This document shows positions 1 through 5,888 of a DNA stretch of 7,185 nt, in pieces. Source of the DNA: Anaerolineales bacterium (lineage in GTDB: Bacteria > Chloroflexota > Anaerolineae > Anaerolineales > Villigracilaceae); NCBI GenBank assembly GCA_025966435.1, contig JAICRQ010000169.1, forward strand, positions 1-7,185, in the 5' to 3' direction. Made by a program: the position numbers and the translations under genes. The notes under the pieces were generated by a model. It saw only the letters and a program-made list of their open reading frames with translations. It did not search any database and was not told where the DNA came from. The first letter of the stretch is position 1. The number at the start of each line of letters is the position of its first letter.

Positions 1-381
1 CTCTTTGGAAGGCAGTTCGATCTGGCTGAGTACGCTATCGGGGTCAACAGCCTGGAACCACAGTGCAGTTGGTTTATCAGCTCGCAGATTCCCACCGCAG
101 AGAATCGCTGGGTCGGCACCAATGTCAGCGGTTACAGTAACCTGGTCTACGATGCTGCCTGTGCAAAAGCGCTTCAAACGGTATCCACCGATCCGGAGTA
201 TGCGTTCCACCAGGAGGCACAAGCAATCTTTGCGGCGGATCTTCCATCGATTCCTCTGTATCTGCGGCTCAAGGTCGCTGCCACGCGCCCCGATTTCTGC
301 GGGTTCATGCTCGACCCTTCTTCTTCCTCGCCCCTGGCAGACATCGAAACATTCGATTACGGCCAGAGCTGCGAGCCTTAA
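1..381 (+). CDS. Peptide ABC transporter substrate-binding protein, family 5 (C-terminal 126 residues, truncated by window edge)
   Basis: Only the 3' end is present: the frame is open from base 1 to the TAA at 379-381. The visible 126 residues match the C-terminal lobe of extracellular solute-binding proteins of the Dpp/Opp type. Seen directly: an aromatic/Cys stretch (PQCSWF), an asparagine/glycine segment ending GYSNLVYDAAC, the phrase HQEAQAIFAADLPSIPLYLR, which corresponds to the family's usual 'A..I...DLPSIPLY' signature, and a tail ending FDYGQSCEP. Family knowledge: these lipoproteins or secreted proteins bind oligopeptides outside the membrane and hand them to an inner-membrane permease pair driven by two ATPases. 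The two ATPase genes immediately downstream fit this role. The signal peptide and most of the protein lie to the left of the window, so ligand specificity cannot be judged. The four cysteines in this short tail are notable and could form disulphides outside the cell (inference). Confidence 0.88.
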   Translation, partial: LFGRQFDLAEYAIGVNSLEPQCSWFISSQIPTAENRWVGTNVSGYSNLVYDAACAKALQTVSTDPEYAFHQEAQAIFAADLPSIPLYLRLKVAATRPDFCGFMLDPSSSSPLADIETFDYGQSCEP

Positions 382-415
382 TGCATCTTTATCGAATCAT
401 CTCTTTGTAATACAG

Positions 416-426
416 GTGACAGTCAC
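416..426. repeat. 11-base perfect palindrome GTGACAGTCAC
   Basis: GTGAC (416-420) and GTCAC (422-426) are perfect inverted half-sites around a single A. It lies 35 bases after the substrate-binding protein stop and about 110 bases before the promoter of the ATPase genes. A third GTGAC half-site occurs at 464-468. It could be an operator half-site pair or chance; no known regulator is recognised. Confidence 0.3.
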
Positions 427-429
427 TTT

Positions 430-484
430 AGGCGACTCTTTACGGAGGCGGGCATTTGGAAACGTGACTATCGCCTTATTTTTC
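430..484 (+). terminator. Weak candidate terminator after the substrate-binding protein gene
   Basis: AGGCGA (430-435) can pair with TCGCCT (471-476), and a second AGGCG (446-450) can pair with CGCCT (472-476). The right arm is followed by TATTTTTC (477-484), a reasonable U-tract. The stem is only 5-6 pairs and the loop is long (21 or 35 bases), so this is a tentative call. It would separate the binding-protein transcript from the ATPase promoter downstream. Confidence 0.27.
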
Positions 485-534
485 AATTAATCTGTGCTAA
501 GTCTTTCGCATCGCGCGGTAAAGAGACAAAACTT

Positions 535-543
535 TGCTATAAT
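535..543 (+). promoter_or_regulatory. Extended -10 promoter upstream of the DppD-type gene
   Basis: TGCTATAAT at 535-543 is a perfect TATAAT box with the TGn extension. No convincing -35 box is visible at 16-18 bases upstream, which is tolerated for extended -10 promoters. The start would fall near A550, giving a 5' leader of about 26 bases with GGGAG at 562-566 as ribosome binding site. The 8-base palindrome TTCCGGAA (551-558) lies directly after the predicted start point and could be an operator. Confidence 0.6.
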
Positions 544-575
544 GCGTTCATTCCGGAACATGGGAGCACCCTGTG

Positions 576-1601
576 ATGAACAACAACAAACCTTTGTTGG
601 AAGTAAAAGGATTGAAAACGTATTTCTACACCGAAGATGGTGTAGTGCGCGCGGTGGATGGTGTCAGTTTTGAGGTATATCCTGGCGAAGTGCTGGGGTT
701 GGTGGGTGAGTCGGGGTGTGGGAAAAGTGTTACTTCACTTTCGATCATGCGCCTTATATCCAAACCCGGCAGAATCGATGAAGGCGAGATTTTACTGGAT
801 GGGGAAAACCTTCTCAAACTGCCGGAAGAGGAAATGATCAAAGTACGGGGCAATCGCATTTCGATGATCTTTCAGCAGCCGCAAACGGCGTTGAACCCTG
901 TGTTCAAGGTCGGCGATCAACTGGCAGAAGTGCTGGATGTCCACCAGGACCTGGGTAAGGATGCGGGTTGGAAGCGCGCTGTGGCGTTGCTTAAGATGGT
1001 CGGCGTACCAGACCCCGAACGCCGCGCCGAAGCCTATCCTCATGAGTTATCCGGTGGTATGGCGCAGCGCGTGATGATTGCCATGGCGCTCGCCTGTGTG
1101 CCCGAATTGTTGATCGCAGATGAACCTACGACAGCATTGGACGTTACCATCCAGGCGCAGATTCTCGATCTGATGCGCGACCTGCGCCGGGAAATGGGCA
1201 CGTCCGTGATCTTGATCACACATGACCTGGGTGTGGTTGCCGAAATGGCAGAGCGGGTGGCGGTGATGTATGCGGGGGAGATCGTCGAGCAGACGGATGT
1301 CAACTCCTTATTCGATGAGCCGTTACATCCCTATACTCAAGGACTGATCGGTTCGATCCCGATCCTGGGTGAGCTCAAGGAGAGGCTGGATGTCATCCCT
1401 GGGTCTGTGCCTAACCTGGTCAACCTGCCACCTGGCTGCCGCTTTGCGCCGCGCTGCCAGGCGCGGTTCAAATATGCCTGCGCCCTTTGTGCCGAGGTTA
1501 AGCCCGAACTCGTAGAAGTCAAACGGGGACATTCTGTGCGCTGCTGGTTGTATCAGGACGCGGAGGAATATGATCACGTCGCTCCGCTGAGAGTAAGCTA
1601 A
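576..1601 (+). CDS. DppD/OppD-type ATP-binding protein of a peptide ABC importer
   Basis: Cytoplasmic ATPase that, with its DppF/OppF-type partner encoded next, powers import of peptides or related solutes. Visible motifs, numbered from ATG 576 (341 residues): Walker A GESGCGKS (44-51), Q-loop [10 protein letters not shown] (from about 99), ABC signature LSGGMAQR (158-165; the usual residue before QR is R or K, here A), Walker B LLIADEP (178-184) with catalytic Glu 183, and switch His 216. The C-terminal oligopeptide-transporter domain is present: HPYTQGL near 251, then [10 protein letters not shown] with Cys 288 and 294, Cys 302 and 305, and Cys 323. In related permeases such a Cys set binds a [4Fe-4S] cluster; that it does so here is inference. 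An in-frame GTG at 573 is an alternative start; GGGAG at 562-566 serves either, with 9 bases to the ATG. The peptide versus nickel or other substrate cannot be told from sequence alone. The next gene begins 27 bases after the stop. Confidence 0.93.
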   Translation: MNNNKPLLEVKGLKTYFYTEDGVVRAVDGVSFEVYPGEVLGLVGESGCGKSVTSLSIMRLISKPGRIDEGEILLDGENLLKLPEEEMIKVRGNRISMIFQQPQTALNPVFKVGDQLAEVLDVHQDLGKDAGWKRAVALLKMVGVPDPERRAEAYPHELSGGMAQRVMIAMALACVPELLIADEPTTALDVTIQAQILDLMRDLRREMGTSVILITHDLGVVAEMAERVAVMYAGEIVEQTDVNSLFDEPLHPYTQGLIGSIPILGELKERLDVIPGSVPNLVNLPPGCRFAPRCQARFKYACALCAEVKPELVEVKRGHSVRCWLYQDAEEYDHVAPLRVS

Positions 1602-1628
1602 CCGCTGCCCTTTATTGGAGCATCCAAC

Positions 1629-2624
1629 ATGGAAACAAATAACAATCATAAAGGCGAAGTTCTGGTAGAGGTCGACAACCTGGTAAAGTATTTTCCTGTA
1701 CGCGCGGGGTTGTTGCAGCGTGTTGTCAACCAGGTGAAAGCTGTAGATGACGTCAGCTTTTTTGTAAAAAAAGGGGAAACACTTGGACTGGTGGGTGAAT
1801 CAGGCTGCGGCAAGACGACCGTCGGGCGGACCATGCTGCGGCTGATCGAGCCGACCGGCGGCGCGGTCAAGTTTGAAGGCAGAGATGTCTTTTCGATGTC
1901 GCCACGCGAGATGAAGACAACGCGCCGCGATATGCAGATCATTTTTCAGGACCCCTATGCCTCGCTCGACCCACGCGTGCCGATTGGTGAATCGGTGATG
2001 GAGGGTTTGCATATCCATAAGATCGGCTCTCCCAGGGAACGCGTCGATATCATGCTGGAGACGCTCAAAAAGGTGGGGCTGGAGAGTTATCATTCACGCC
2101 GCTATCCGCATGAGTTTTCCGGCGGGCAGCGTCAACGTATTGGGATCGCGCGCGCGCTGGCGCTTCGTCCCAAGTTCATTATCTGCGATGAGCCCGTCTC
2201 CGCGCTGGATGTGTCTATCCAGTCGCAGGTTCTAAACATACTCAAGGATCTGCAGGCAGAGTTCGGGTTAACATATCTTTTTATTGCTCATAACCTTTCG
2301 GTTGTGGAGCATGTATCGAACCGGGTGGCGGTGATGTATCTGGGCAAAATGGTGGAGATGACTTCTCGTGAGGAGCTGTTCCGCAACCCATTGCATCCTT
2401 ATACGCAGGCGCTGATGTCTGCGATTCCCGTGGCCAACCCGCGCTTGAAGCGACAGCGCACAATCCTGAAGGGGGATGTGCCAAGTCCTCTTAACCCACC
2501 ACGGGGCTGCCGTTTTCACCCGCGCTGCCCGGTGGCGATCGAAAAATGCTCGCAAGTAGAACCTGCCTTCCTTGAAGTGAGTCCTGACCATTGGGTGGCT
2601 TGTCATCTGGCACATCCGTCATAA
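1629..2624 (+). CDS. DppF/OppF-type ATP-binding protein of a peptide ABC importer
   Basis: Second ATPase of the same importer, expected to form a heterodimer with the preceding gene product under the two membrane permeases. Visible motifs in 331 residues: an N-terminal [11 protein letters not shown] segment typical of the F-type subunit, Walker A GESGCGKT (56-63), Q-loop [12 protein letters not shown] with Gln 107, signature FSGGQRQR (163-170), Walker B FIICDEP (183-189), and switch His 221. The C-terminal oligopeptide-transporter domain has HPYTQAL near 256 and the Cys set 294, 300, 307 and 325 (CRFHPRC-x6-C, then a distal C), a complete four-cysteine candidate for an Fe-S cluster. The start ATG is preceded by GGAG (1617-1620) with 8 bases spacing. 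It is co-transcribed with the upstream ATPase gene across 27 bases. Its TAA stop (2622-2624) lies inside the -10 box proposed for the next gene. Substrate remains unknown. Confidence 0.93.
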   Translation: METNNNHKGEVLVEVDNLVKYFPVRAGLLQRVVNQVKAVDDVSFFVKKGETLGLVGESGCGKTTVGRTMLRLIEPTGGAVKFEGRDVFSMSPREMKTTRRDMQIIFQDPYASLDPRVPIGESVMEGLHIHKIGSPRERVDIMLETLKKVGLESYHSRRYPHEFSGGQRQRIGIARALALRPKFIICDEPVSALDVSIQSQVLNILKDLQAEFGLTYLFIAHNLSVVEHVSNRVAVMYLGKMVEMTSREELFRNPLHPYTQALMSAIPVANPRLKRQRTILKGDVPSPLNPPRGCRFHPRCPVAIEKCSQVEPAFLEVSPDHWVACHLAHPS

Positions 2625-2627
2625 GAT
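2600..2627 (+). promoter_or_regulatory. Candidate leaderless promoter for the response-regulator gene
   Basis: TTGTCA (2600-2605, one mismatch to TTGACA), a 16-base spacer, and TAAGAT (2622-2627, 4 of 6 to TATAAT) place the expected transcript start at about A2634, the first base of the ATG. No Shine-Dalgarno sequence stands before this ATG (only AGATAGAAAC), in agreement with a leaderless mRNA. The promoter lies within the end of the upstream ATPase gene. Confidence 0.42.
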
Positions 2628-2633
2628 AGAAAC

Positions 2634-3743
2634 ATGTCTGCTCCCTCCGTTCTCCTTGTTGACGATCAGCGGGATATTGTCCGGCTCCTACATTCCAGTC
2701 TGCAAACGCTGGGTCACGAACTGAATATTATCGATGCCCCCTCGGGCGAGGAAGCGTTGTTGGAGGCATCCCTGCGCCGGATCGATCTGCTGGTCGCGGA
2801 TTACCTCCTGCCGGGCATCTCAGGGGTGGAATTGATGCACAAGATCCGTGCCCGCAACCCTTCCCTGAAAGTGATCTTTATCACGGGCATGACCGCGCGC
2901 AAGGCGCGCGCGGAGATGCTTAATGCCGGGGCTGTGGCAATGTTCGACAAACCGATCCCGCTGGCAGATTTCCTGGATGCTGTCGAGCGAAGTCTTGGGC
3001 TGGTGCGTACGATTTTCCCTCCTGAGTCGAGCAGAGAGGCGGAGGAGCACCGCGAGACGCTTTCTGAAGTGCTTGGCGGTCTTCGGCAGAAGATCCACGC
3101 CGATGCCGTGTTCCTCATCAGTGACCGCGGACGTGTGCTGGCGCGGGCAGGTGATTTGTACGACCGCAGTATGGAAGTTTCCCTGCTCTCCGCGCTGATG
3201 GCGATCTTCAGCGCAGGATTGAAAGTCTCACGTTTTATTCACCAGGAAAATCTGGAAAATTATCATGTCTTCCGTAGTGAGGACCATGACCTGATCCTGA
3301 TCCCGGTCGATGCCTCCCACGCCTTAATGCTTGCCGGGAAAGATGTGGCTGCAGCAGAGCGCGTTCTGCAAACGGTGAAGGAATTGCTTGCCGTGCGTAG
3401 CCATGTCGAAGTCGTGTTGAAGTCGCTTGGGGTGGCGCCCGTGTCTCTCGATGCGGAACCTTCCAGCGCGATCCCTGAGTCCGAACCGCTGACACCTGCT
3501 CCGCCGGAGCCGGAACCCGAGGTCGATCTCGATGCGCTATTTGCGGCAGCCGACAAAAATTCCCAGGTGAGAGATATCGATGCATTCTGGAACGATGCTG
3601 TGGAAAAGACAAGCAACATCCGCACCAACCCGGATGTGATCTCGTTTGAAGAGGCAAGCAAACTTGGCTTGACGCCAGGCAAGACAATGCCGGTCAAGCT
3701 AACCGGTTCCCTGAAACCGAACGAACCTCCTCCGCCTAAGTGA
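2634..3743 (+). CDS. Response regulator: receiver domain plus probable roadblock/LC7-like domain
   Basis: 369-residue cytoplasmic signalling protein. Residues 4-121 are a CheY-like receiver: acidic pair Asp10/Asp11, phospho-acceptor Asp56 in VADYLLPG, Thr84 in FITGMT, and Lys106 in FDKP are all in place, so it should be phosphorylated by a histidine kinase. Residues about 138-262 (EVLGGLRQKIHADAVFLISD..., with ISDRGRVLARAGD at 162-174, then LILIPVD and LMLAGK) resemble a roadblock/LC7 fold, a domain that in bacteria often works with small Ras-like GTPases; this is pattern recognition and moderately sure. Residues 272-297 are a Pro/Glu-rich linker, followed by an acidic helix-like tail (DLDALFAAADKNSQ, DIDAFWNDAVEKT) and a Pro-rich end. 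No helix-turn-helix, GGDEF or other output domain is visible. The ATG follows the ATPase gene by 9 bases and lacks a ribosome binding site. No histidine kinase is in the window. A GAF-like fold is an alternative for the middle domain. Confidence 0.85.
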   Translation: MSAPSVLLVDDQRDIVRLLHSSLQTLGHELNIIDAPSGEEALLEASLRRIDLLVADYLLPGISGVELMHKIRARNPSLKVIFITGMTARKARAEMLNAGAVAMFDKPIPLADFLDAVERSLGLVRTIFPPESSREAEEHRETLSEVLGGLRQKIHADAVFLISDRGRVLARAGDLYDRSMEVSLLSALMAIFSAGLKVSRFIHQENLENYHVFRSEDHDLILIPVDASHALMLAGKDVAAAERVLQTVKELLAVRSHVEVVLKSLGVAPVSLDAEPSSAIPESEPLTPAPPEPEPEVDLDALFAAADKNSQVRDIDAFWNDAVEKTSNIRTNPDVISFEEASKLGLTPGKTMPVKLTGSLKPNEPPPPK

Positions 3744-3745
3744 CA

Positions 3746-3765
3746 CACCGTACCTGAGCACGGTG
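3746..3765 (+). repeat. Small hairpin after the response-regulator gene
   Basis: CACCGT (3746-3751) and ACGGTG (3760-3765) form a perfect 6-pair stem with an 8-base loop, starting three bases after the stop codon. There is no T-run after it, so it is not a classical intrinsic terminator; it may stabilise the 3' end or assist factor-dependent termination. Confidence 0.35.
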
Positions 3766-3771
3766 CAGGTG

Positions 3772-3800
3772 TTGCCCATCACCCATCGCTATGATACAAT
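3772..3800 (+). promoter_or_regulatory. Promoter of tRNA-Gln
   Basis: TTGCCC (3772-3777) and TACAAT (3795-3800, one mismatch to TATAAT) are separated by 17 bases. The start would be near 3807, about five bases before the mature tRNA 5' end at 3812. An overlapping TATGAT (3790-3795) is an alternative -10 giving a slightly longer leader. Confidence 0.6.
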
Positions 3801-3811
3801 CTGCCACGCAT

Positions 3812-3882
3812 TGGGGCGTGGTGCAAGGGTAGCACACCAGCCTTTGGAGCTGTGGATCTTGGTTCGAATCCAGGCGCCCCAG
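3812..3882 (+). tRNA. tRNA-Gln (anticodon UUG)
   Basis: Folds as a full cloverleaf of 71 bases: acceptor TGGGGCG (3812-3818) with CGCCCCA (3875-3881), D-arm GTGC/GCAC (3821-3824, 3832-3835) around AAGGGTA, anticodon arm CCAGC/GCTGT (3837-3841, 3849-3853) around loop CTTTGGA with anticodon TTG at 3844-3846, variable loop GGAT, T-arm CTTGG/CCAGG (3858-3862, 3870-3874) around TTCGAAT, discriminator G3882. The T1-A72 end pair and G73 fit glutamine identity. The outermost anticodon-stem pair (C3837/T3853) is mismatched. The 3' CCA is not encoded (GCCT follows the acceptor), so the terminal A must be added after transcription. Confidence 0.96.
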
Positions 3883-3893
3883 CCTAGTGATTT

Positions 3894-3916
3894 CCCGCTG
3901 ATGCGGGGCTTATTTT
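3894..3916 (+). terminator. Intrinsic terminator of tRNA-Gln
   Basis: CCCGC (3894-3898), loop TGAT, GCGGG (3903-3907), then GC and TTATTTT (3910-3916). The short GC-rich stem with a tetraloop and a U-rich tail 12 bases after the tRNA is a plausible intrinsic terminator. Confidence 0.58.
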
Positions 3917-3918
3917 CC

Positions 3919-3932
3919 ACCGCACAAGCGGT
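3919..3932 (+). repeat. Second small hairpin between tRNA-Gln and glmU
   Basis: ACCGC (3919-3923), loop ACAA, GCGGT (3928-3932): a perfect 5-pair stem with a tetraloop. It is not followed by a T-run. It sits between the tRNA terminator and the large hairpin before glmU. Confidence 0.4.
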
Positions 3933-3940
3933 ACTATGAG

Positions 3941-3988
3941 AAATAGGATTTATGGCGAAGAAAGCCCCGCCAAATCCTATTTTTGTTT
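3941..3988 (+). terminator. Strong stem-loop with U-tract immediately before glmU
   Basis: AAATAGGATTT (3941-3951) and AAATCCTATTT (3972-3982) are perfect 11-base inverted repeats; inside them GGCG (3954-3957) pairs with CGCC (3968-3971) after a two-base bulge, leaving a 10-base loop. The right arm runs into TTTTTGTTT (3980-3988). The form is that of an intrinsic terminator on the + strand, yet it ends directly at the glmU ribosome binding site (GAGGG, 3989-3993). It may terminate read-through from the tRNA, or act as a leader attenuator of glmU; the sequence does not decide. Confidence 0.6.
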
Positions 3989-4000
3989 GAGGGTATGACG

Positions 4001-5365
4001 ATGAAGATAACTCCTGTCCTCCTTGCCGCCGGGCAGGGCACGCGCATGAAGTCAGACGTGCCAAAGGTGCTGCATCCCCTGTGCGGCAAGCCGATGTTGT
4101 GGCATGTGCTTCAGGCATTGAAATTCGCCACAACCGAAACGCCTGTGGTCATTGTGGGTCATGGCGCGCAAGAGGTAAAAAATTACCTGGGGGATACGGC
4201 AGAGTGTGTCTTGCAGGAGCCGCAGTTGGGGACCGCACATGCGGCGATGCAGGCAGAACCAATCTTGCGAGATAAAACCGATCTGGTCCTTGTGACCTAT
4301 GCAGATATGCCTCTTCTACGCGGCAAGACGTTTCAGCGACTTGTAGAAACCCAGCGTCTCAATTCCGGGCCATTCAGTCTCCTGACTGTCATTGCAGACG
4401 ACCCACGCGGGTTTGGGCGAATTGTGCGTAAAGCAGATGGGACGGTGGAAGCCATCGTCGAAGAATATGTTGCTACACCCGAGCAGCGTGAGATCAAGGA
4501 ATTGAACGTGGGCGCGTACTGTTTTAAAGCGGAGTGGCTATGGGATGCCCTTCACCGTATTGAAAAGAATCCGAAAAAGGGTGAATATTACTTAACAGAC
4601 ATTGTGGAGCTGGCTGTGAAAGAGGATTTACCGGTGCAGGCCGTCGTGCACGATGATTTTATCGAAACGATTGGGATCAATACCCGAGTCCACTTAAGTG
4701 AGGCCGAAGCCGCCATGCGAACGCGTATCAACCGTGAACACATGTTGAACGGTGTCAGTATGATGGACCCTGCCTCTACCTATATCGATGCAGGTGTGAA
4801 GATCGGCCAGGACACGACCCTTATGCCGAATACCTACCTTCATGGGAACACAGAGATCGGCGAAGGCAATGTGATTGGTCCAAACACGATCATTCGCGAC
4901 TCAAGGATTGGGAATCGGTGCAAGGTGCTGGTTTCTGTGCTGGAAGGCGCTCTTCTCGAAGACGACGTGGATATGGGTCCGTTCGCCCGCTTGCGCAAAG
5001 GTGCGCATCTGAAAAGTCACGTTCATATGGGGAACTTCGGCGAGGTCAAAGACTCCACATTGCATGAAGGCGTAAAGATGGGACACTTCTCCTACATTGG
5101 GAATGCTACCATCGGTGCGCGCACGAACATTGGGGCAGGAACCATCACAGCAAATTATGATGGGGAAAAGAAAAGCCCAACGGAGATTGGGGAAGATGTG
5201 TTCATCGGTTCGGACACGATGCTGGTTGCGCCGCTGAAGCTTGGGGATGGAGCCCGTACCGGCGCAGGGGCTGTCGTCACAAAAAATGTAGCTGACGATA
5301 CTCTCGTAGTTGGCATGCCTGCGCGAGCCATTCGTAAACTGGAACGAAAATCCAAAGATAAATAA
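4001..5365 (+). CDS. glmU: Bifunctional UDP-N-acetylglucosamine pyrophosphorylase / glucosamine-1-phosphate N-acetyltransferase
   Basis: Makes UDP-GlcNAc in two cytosolic steps: acetyl transfer from acetyl-CoA to glucosamine-1-phosphate, then uridylyl transfer from UTP. The product feeds peptidoglycan and surface glycans. N-terminal nucleotidyltransferase domain (1 to about 228): LAAGQGTRMKSD (8-19) with PKVLH, QEPQLGTAHA (72-81), YADMPL with metal-binding Asp102, and the second metal ligand Asn227 in GINTRV. C-terminal left-handed beta-helix (about 250-440) of hexapeptide repeats (IGQDTT, IGEGNV, IGPNT, IGARTN), with acetyltransferase residues FARLRKG (Arg330/332), Lys350, His362 and Tyr365 in GHFSYIGN, NYDG (385-388) and Ser404. 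At 454 residues it is full length. ATG 4001 is chosen because GAGGG (3989-3993) lies 7 bases before it and the protein then begins normally at MKITPVLLAAG; ATG 3995 is too close to that site. The stop is 53 bases before cdd. Confidence 0.97.
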   Translation: MKITPVLLAAGQGTRMKSDVPKVLHPLCGKPMLWHVLQALKFATTETPVVIVGHGAQEVKNYLGDTAECVLQEPQLGTAHAAMQAEPILRDKTDLVLVTYADMPLLRGKTFQRLVETQRLNSGPFSLLTVIADDPRGFGRIVRKADGTVEAIVEEYVATPEQREIKELNVGAYCFKAEWLWDALHRIEKNPKKGEYYLTDIVELAVKEDLPVQAVVHDDFIETIGINTRVHLSEAEAAMRTRINREHMLNGVSMMDPASTYIDAGVKIGQDTTLMPNTYLHGNTEIGEGNVIGPNTIIRDSRIGNRCKVLVSVLEGALLEDDVDMGPFARLRKGAHLKSHVHMGNFGEVKDSTLHEGVKMGHFSYIGNATIGARTNIGAGTITANYDGEKKSPTEIGEDVFIGSDTMLVAPLKLGDGARTGAGAVVTKNVADDTLVVGMPARAIRKLERKSKDK

Positions 5366-5418
5366 CCACGGAGACGCCCAGGCACACCGTCTTAACGTCC
5401 CCGTAATGAGAAGAATGT

Positions 5419-5838
5419 ATGACTCTTACACAACAAGAAAAACAAGCTCTGATCGATCTGGCTAACACAGCGCGCCAGCGTGCGTATGTGCCGTATTCAA
5501 AGTATCCCGTGGGCGCGGTGCTTCGCACGAAGACGGGTCGCCTCTATACCGGCGTCAATGTGGAGAATGCCGCGTATCCGCAGACAATGTGTGCCGAGCG
5601 CGTGGCGATCTTCAAGGCTGTCTCTGAAGGCGAAAAGGAATTCGAGGTCATCACAGTTGTCACAGACAACGGCGGCTCCCCTTGTGGGGGATGCCGTCAG
5701 GTGATGGCTGAATTCGGGCTGGATACCATTGTCATTCTGGCGGATGGGACGGGGAAACTTATTAAGGAGACAACTGTAAAGGAACTTCTGCCAGACGCGT
5801 TCACGCCCGATCATCTAAGTACACAGGGAAACGAGTAG
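5419..5838 (+). CDS. cdd: Cytidine deaminase, small tetrameric type
   Basis: Zinc hydrolase of pyrimidine salvage that converts cytidine and deoxycytidine to uridine and deoxyuridine in the cytosol. In 139 residues, the usual size of the homotetrameric class, the complete active site is visible: Tyr26-Ser27 in PYSKYPVGA, substrate-binding NVEN (47-50), zinc ligand Cys58 and catalytic Glu60 in TMCAERVA, and zinc ligands Cys89 and Cys92 in PCGGCRQ. The tail LLPDAFTPDHL matches the family's usual LLP-x-AF ending. Start ATG 5419 is preceded by GAGAAG (5408-5413) with 5 bases spacing. It probably shares a transcript with glmU, although the 53-base gap contains small competing inverted repeats. recO follows after 50 bases. 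Nothing appears missing or altered. Confidence 0.96.
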   Translation: MTLTQQEKQALIDLANTARQRAYVPYSKYPVGAVLRTKTGRLYTGVNVENAAYPQTMCAERVAIFKAVSEGEKEFEVITVVTDNGGSPCGGCRQVMAEFGLDTIVILADGTGKLIKETTVKELLPDAFTPDHLSTQGNE

Positions 5839-5860
5839 ACGAGCATACATGTTTCCCTGT
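5823..5860. repeat. 10-base perfect inverted repeat across the cdd stop
   Basis: ACAGGGAAAC (5823-5832) and GTTTCCCTGT (5851-5860) are perfect reverse complements with an 18-base loop that contains the cdd stop codon (5836-5838). A second, mutually exclusive pair is GTAGAC (5835-5840) with GTCTAC (5859-5864). No T-run follows, so this is a hairpin or operator rather than a classical intrinsic terminator. It lies directly upstream of the recO -10 box. Confidence 0.5.
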
Positions 5861-5881
5861 CTACCGGTTTACGTGTATACT
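5852..5881 (+). promoter_or_regulatory. Candidate leaderless promoter of recO
   Basis: TATACT (5876-5881, 5 of 6 to TATAAT) lies 7 bases before the recO ATG (5889), so the predicted transcript start falls on or one base before the A of the ATG. The -35 region is poor (TTTCCC at 5852-5857, 18-base spacer). No ribosome binding site is present between 5870 and 5888, in keeping with leaderless initiation. Confidence 0.4.
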
Positions 5882-5888
5882 CCCTGCC

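Noticed and set aside
5..490. A 161-codon open frame on the + strand across the left edge
   Set aside because: It overlaps, in another frame, the clearly recognisable C-terminus of the substrate-binding protein, and its translation (rich in Ser/Arg/Pro) resembles no family.
3263..3748. A 161-codon open frame on the - strand opposite the response regulator
   Set aside because: It is a shadow of the well-supported + strand gene; low-complexity Ser/Thr/Ala composition arises from the complement of the Pro/Glu-rich linker.
3910..3937. A glmU promoter (TTATTT, 16 bases, TACTAT)
   Set aside because: Both hexamers match poorly and overlap hairpin arms; retained only as a possibility in the spacer finding.
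3983..4000. An upstream TTG (3983) or ATG (3995) as glmU start
   Set aside because: TTG 3983 lies within the U-tract of the stem-loop, and ATG 3995 is one base from the GAGGG site. ATG 4001 has proper spacing and gives the normal family N-terminus.
5368..5404. Inverted repeats between glmU and cdd (AGACG/CGTCT and ACGGAGACG/CGTCCCCGT)
   Set aside because: The stems are short or contain a mismatch and no T-run follows, so a terminator call is not supported.
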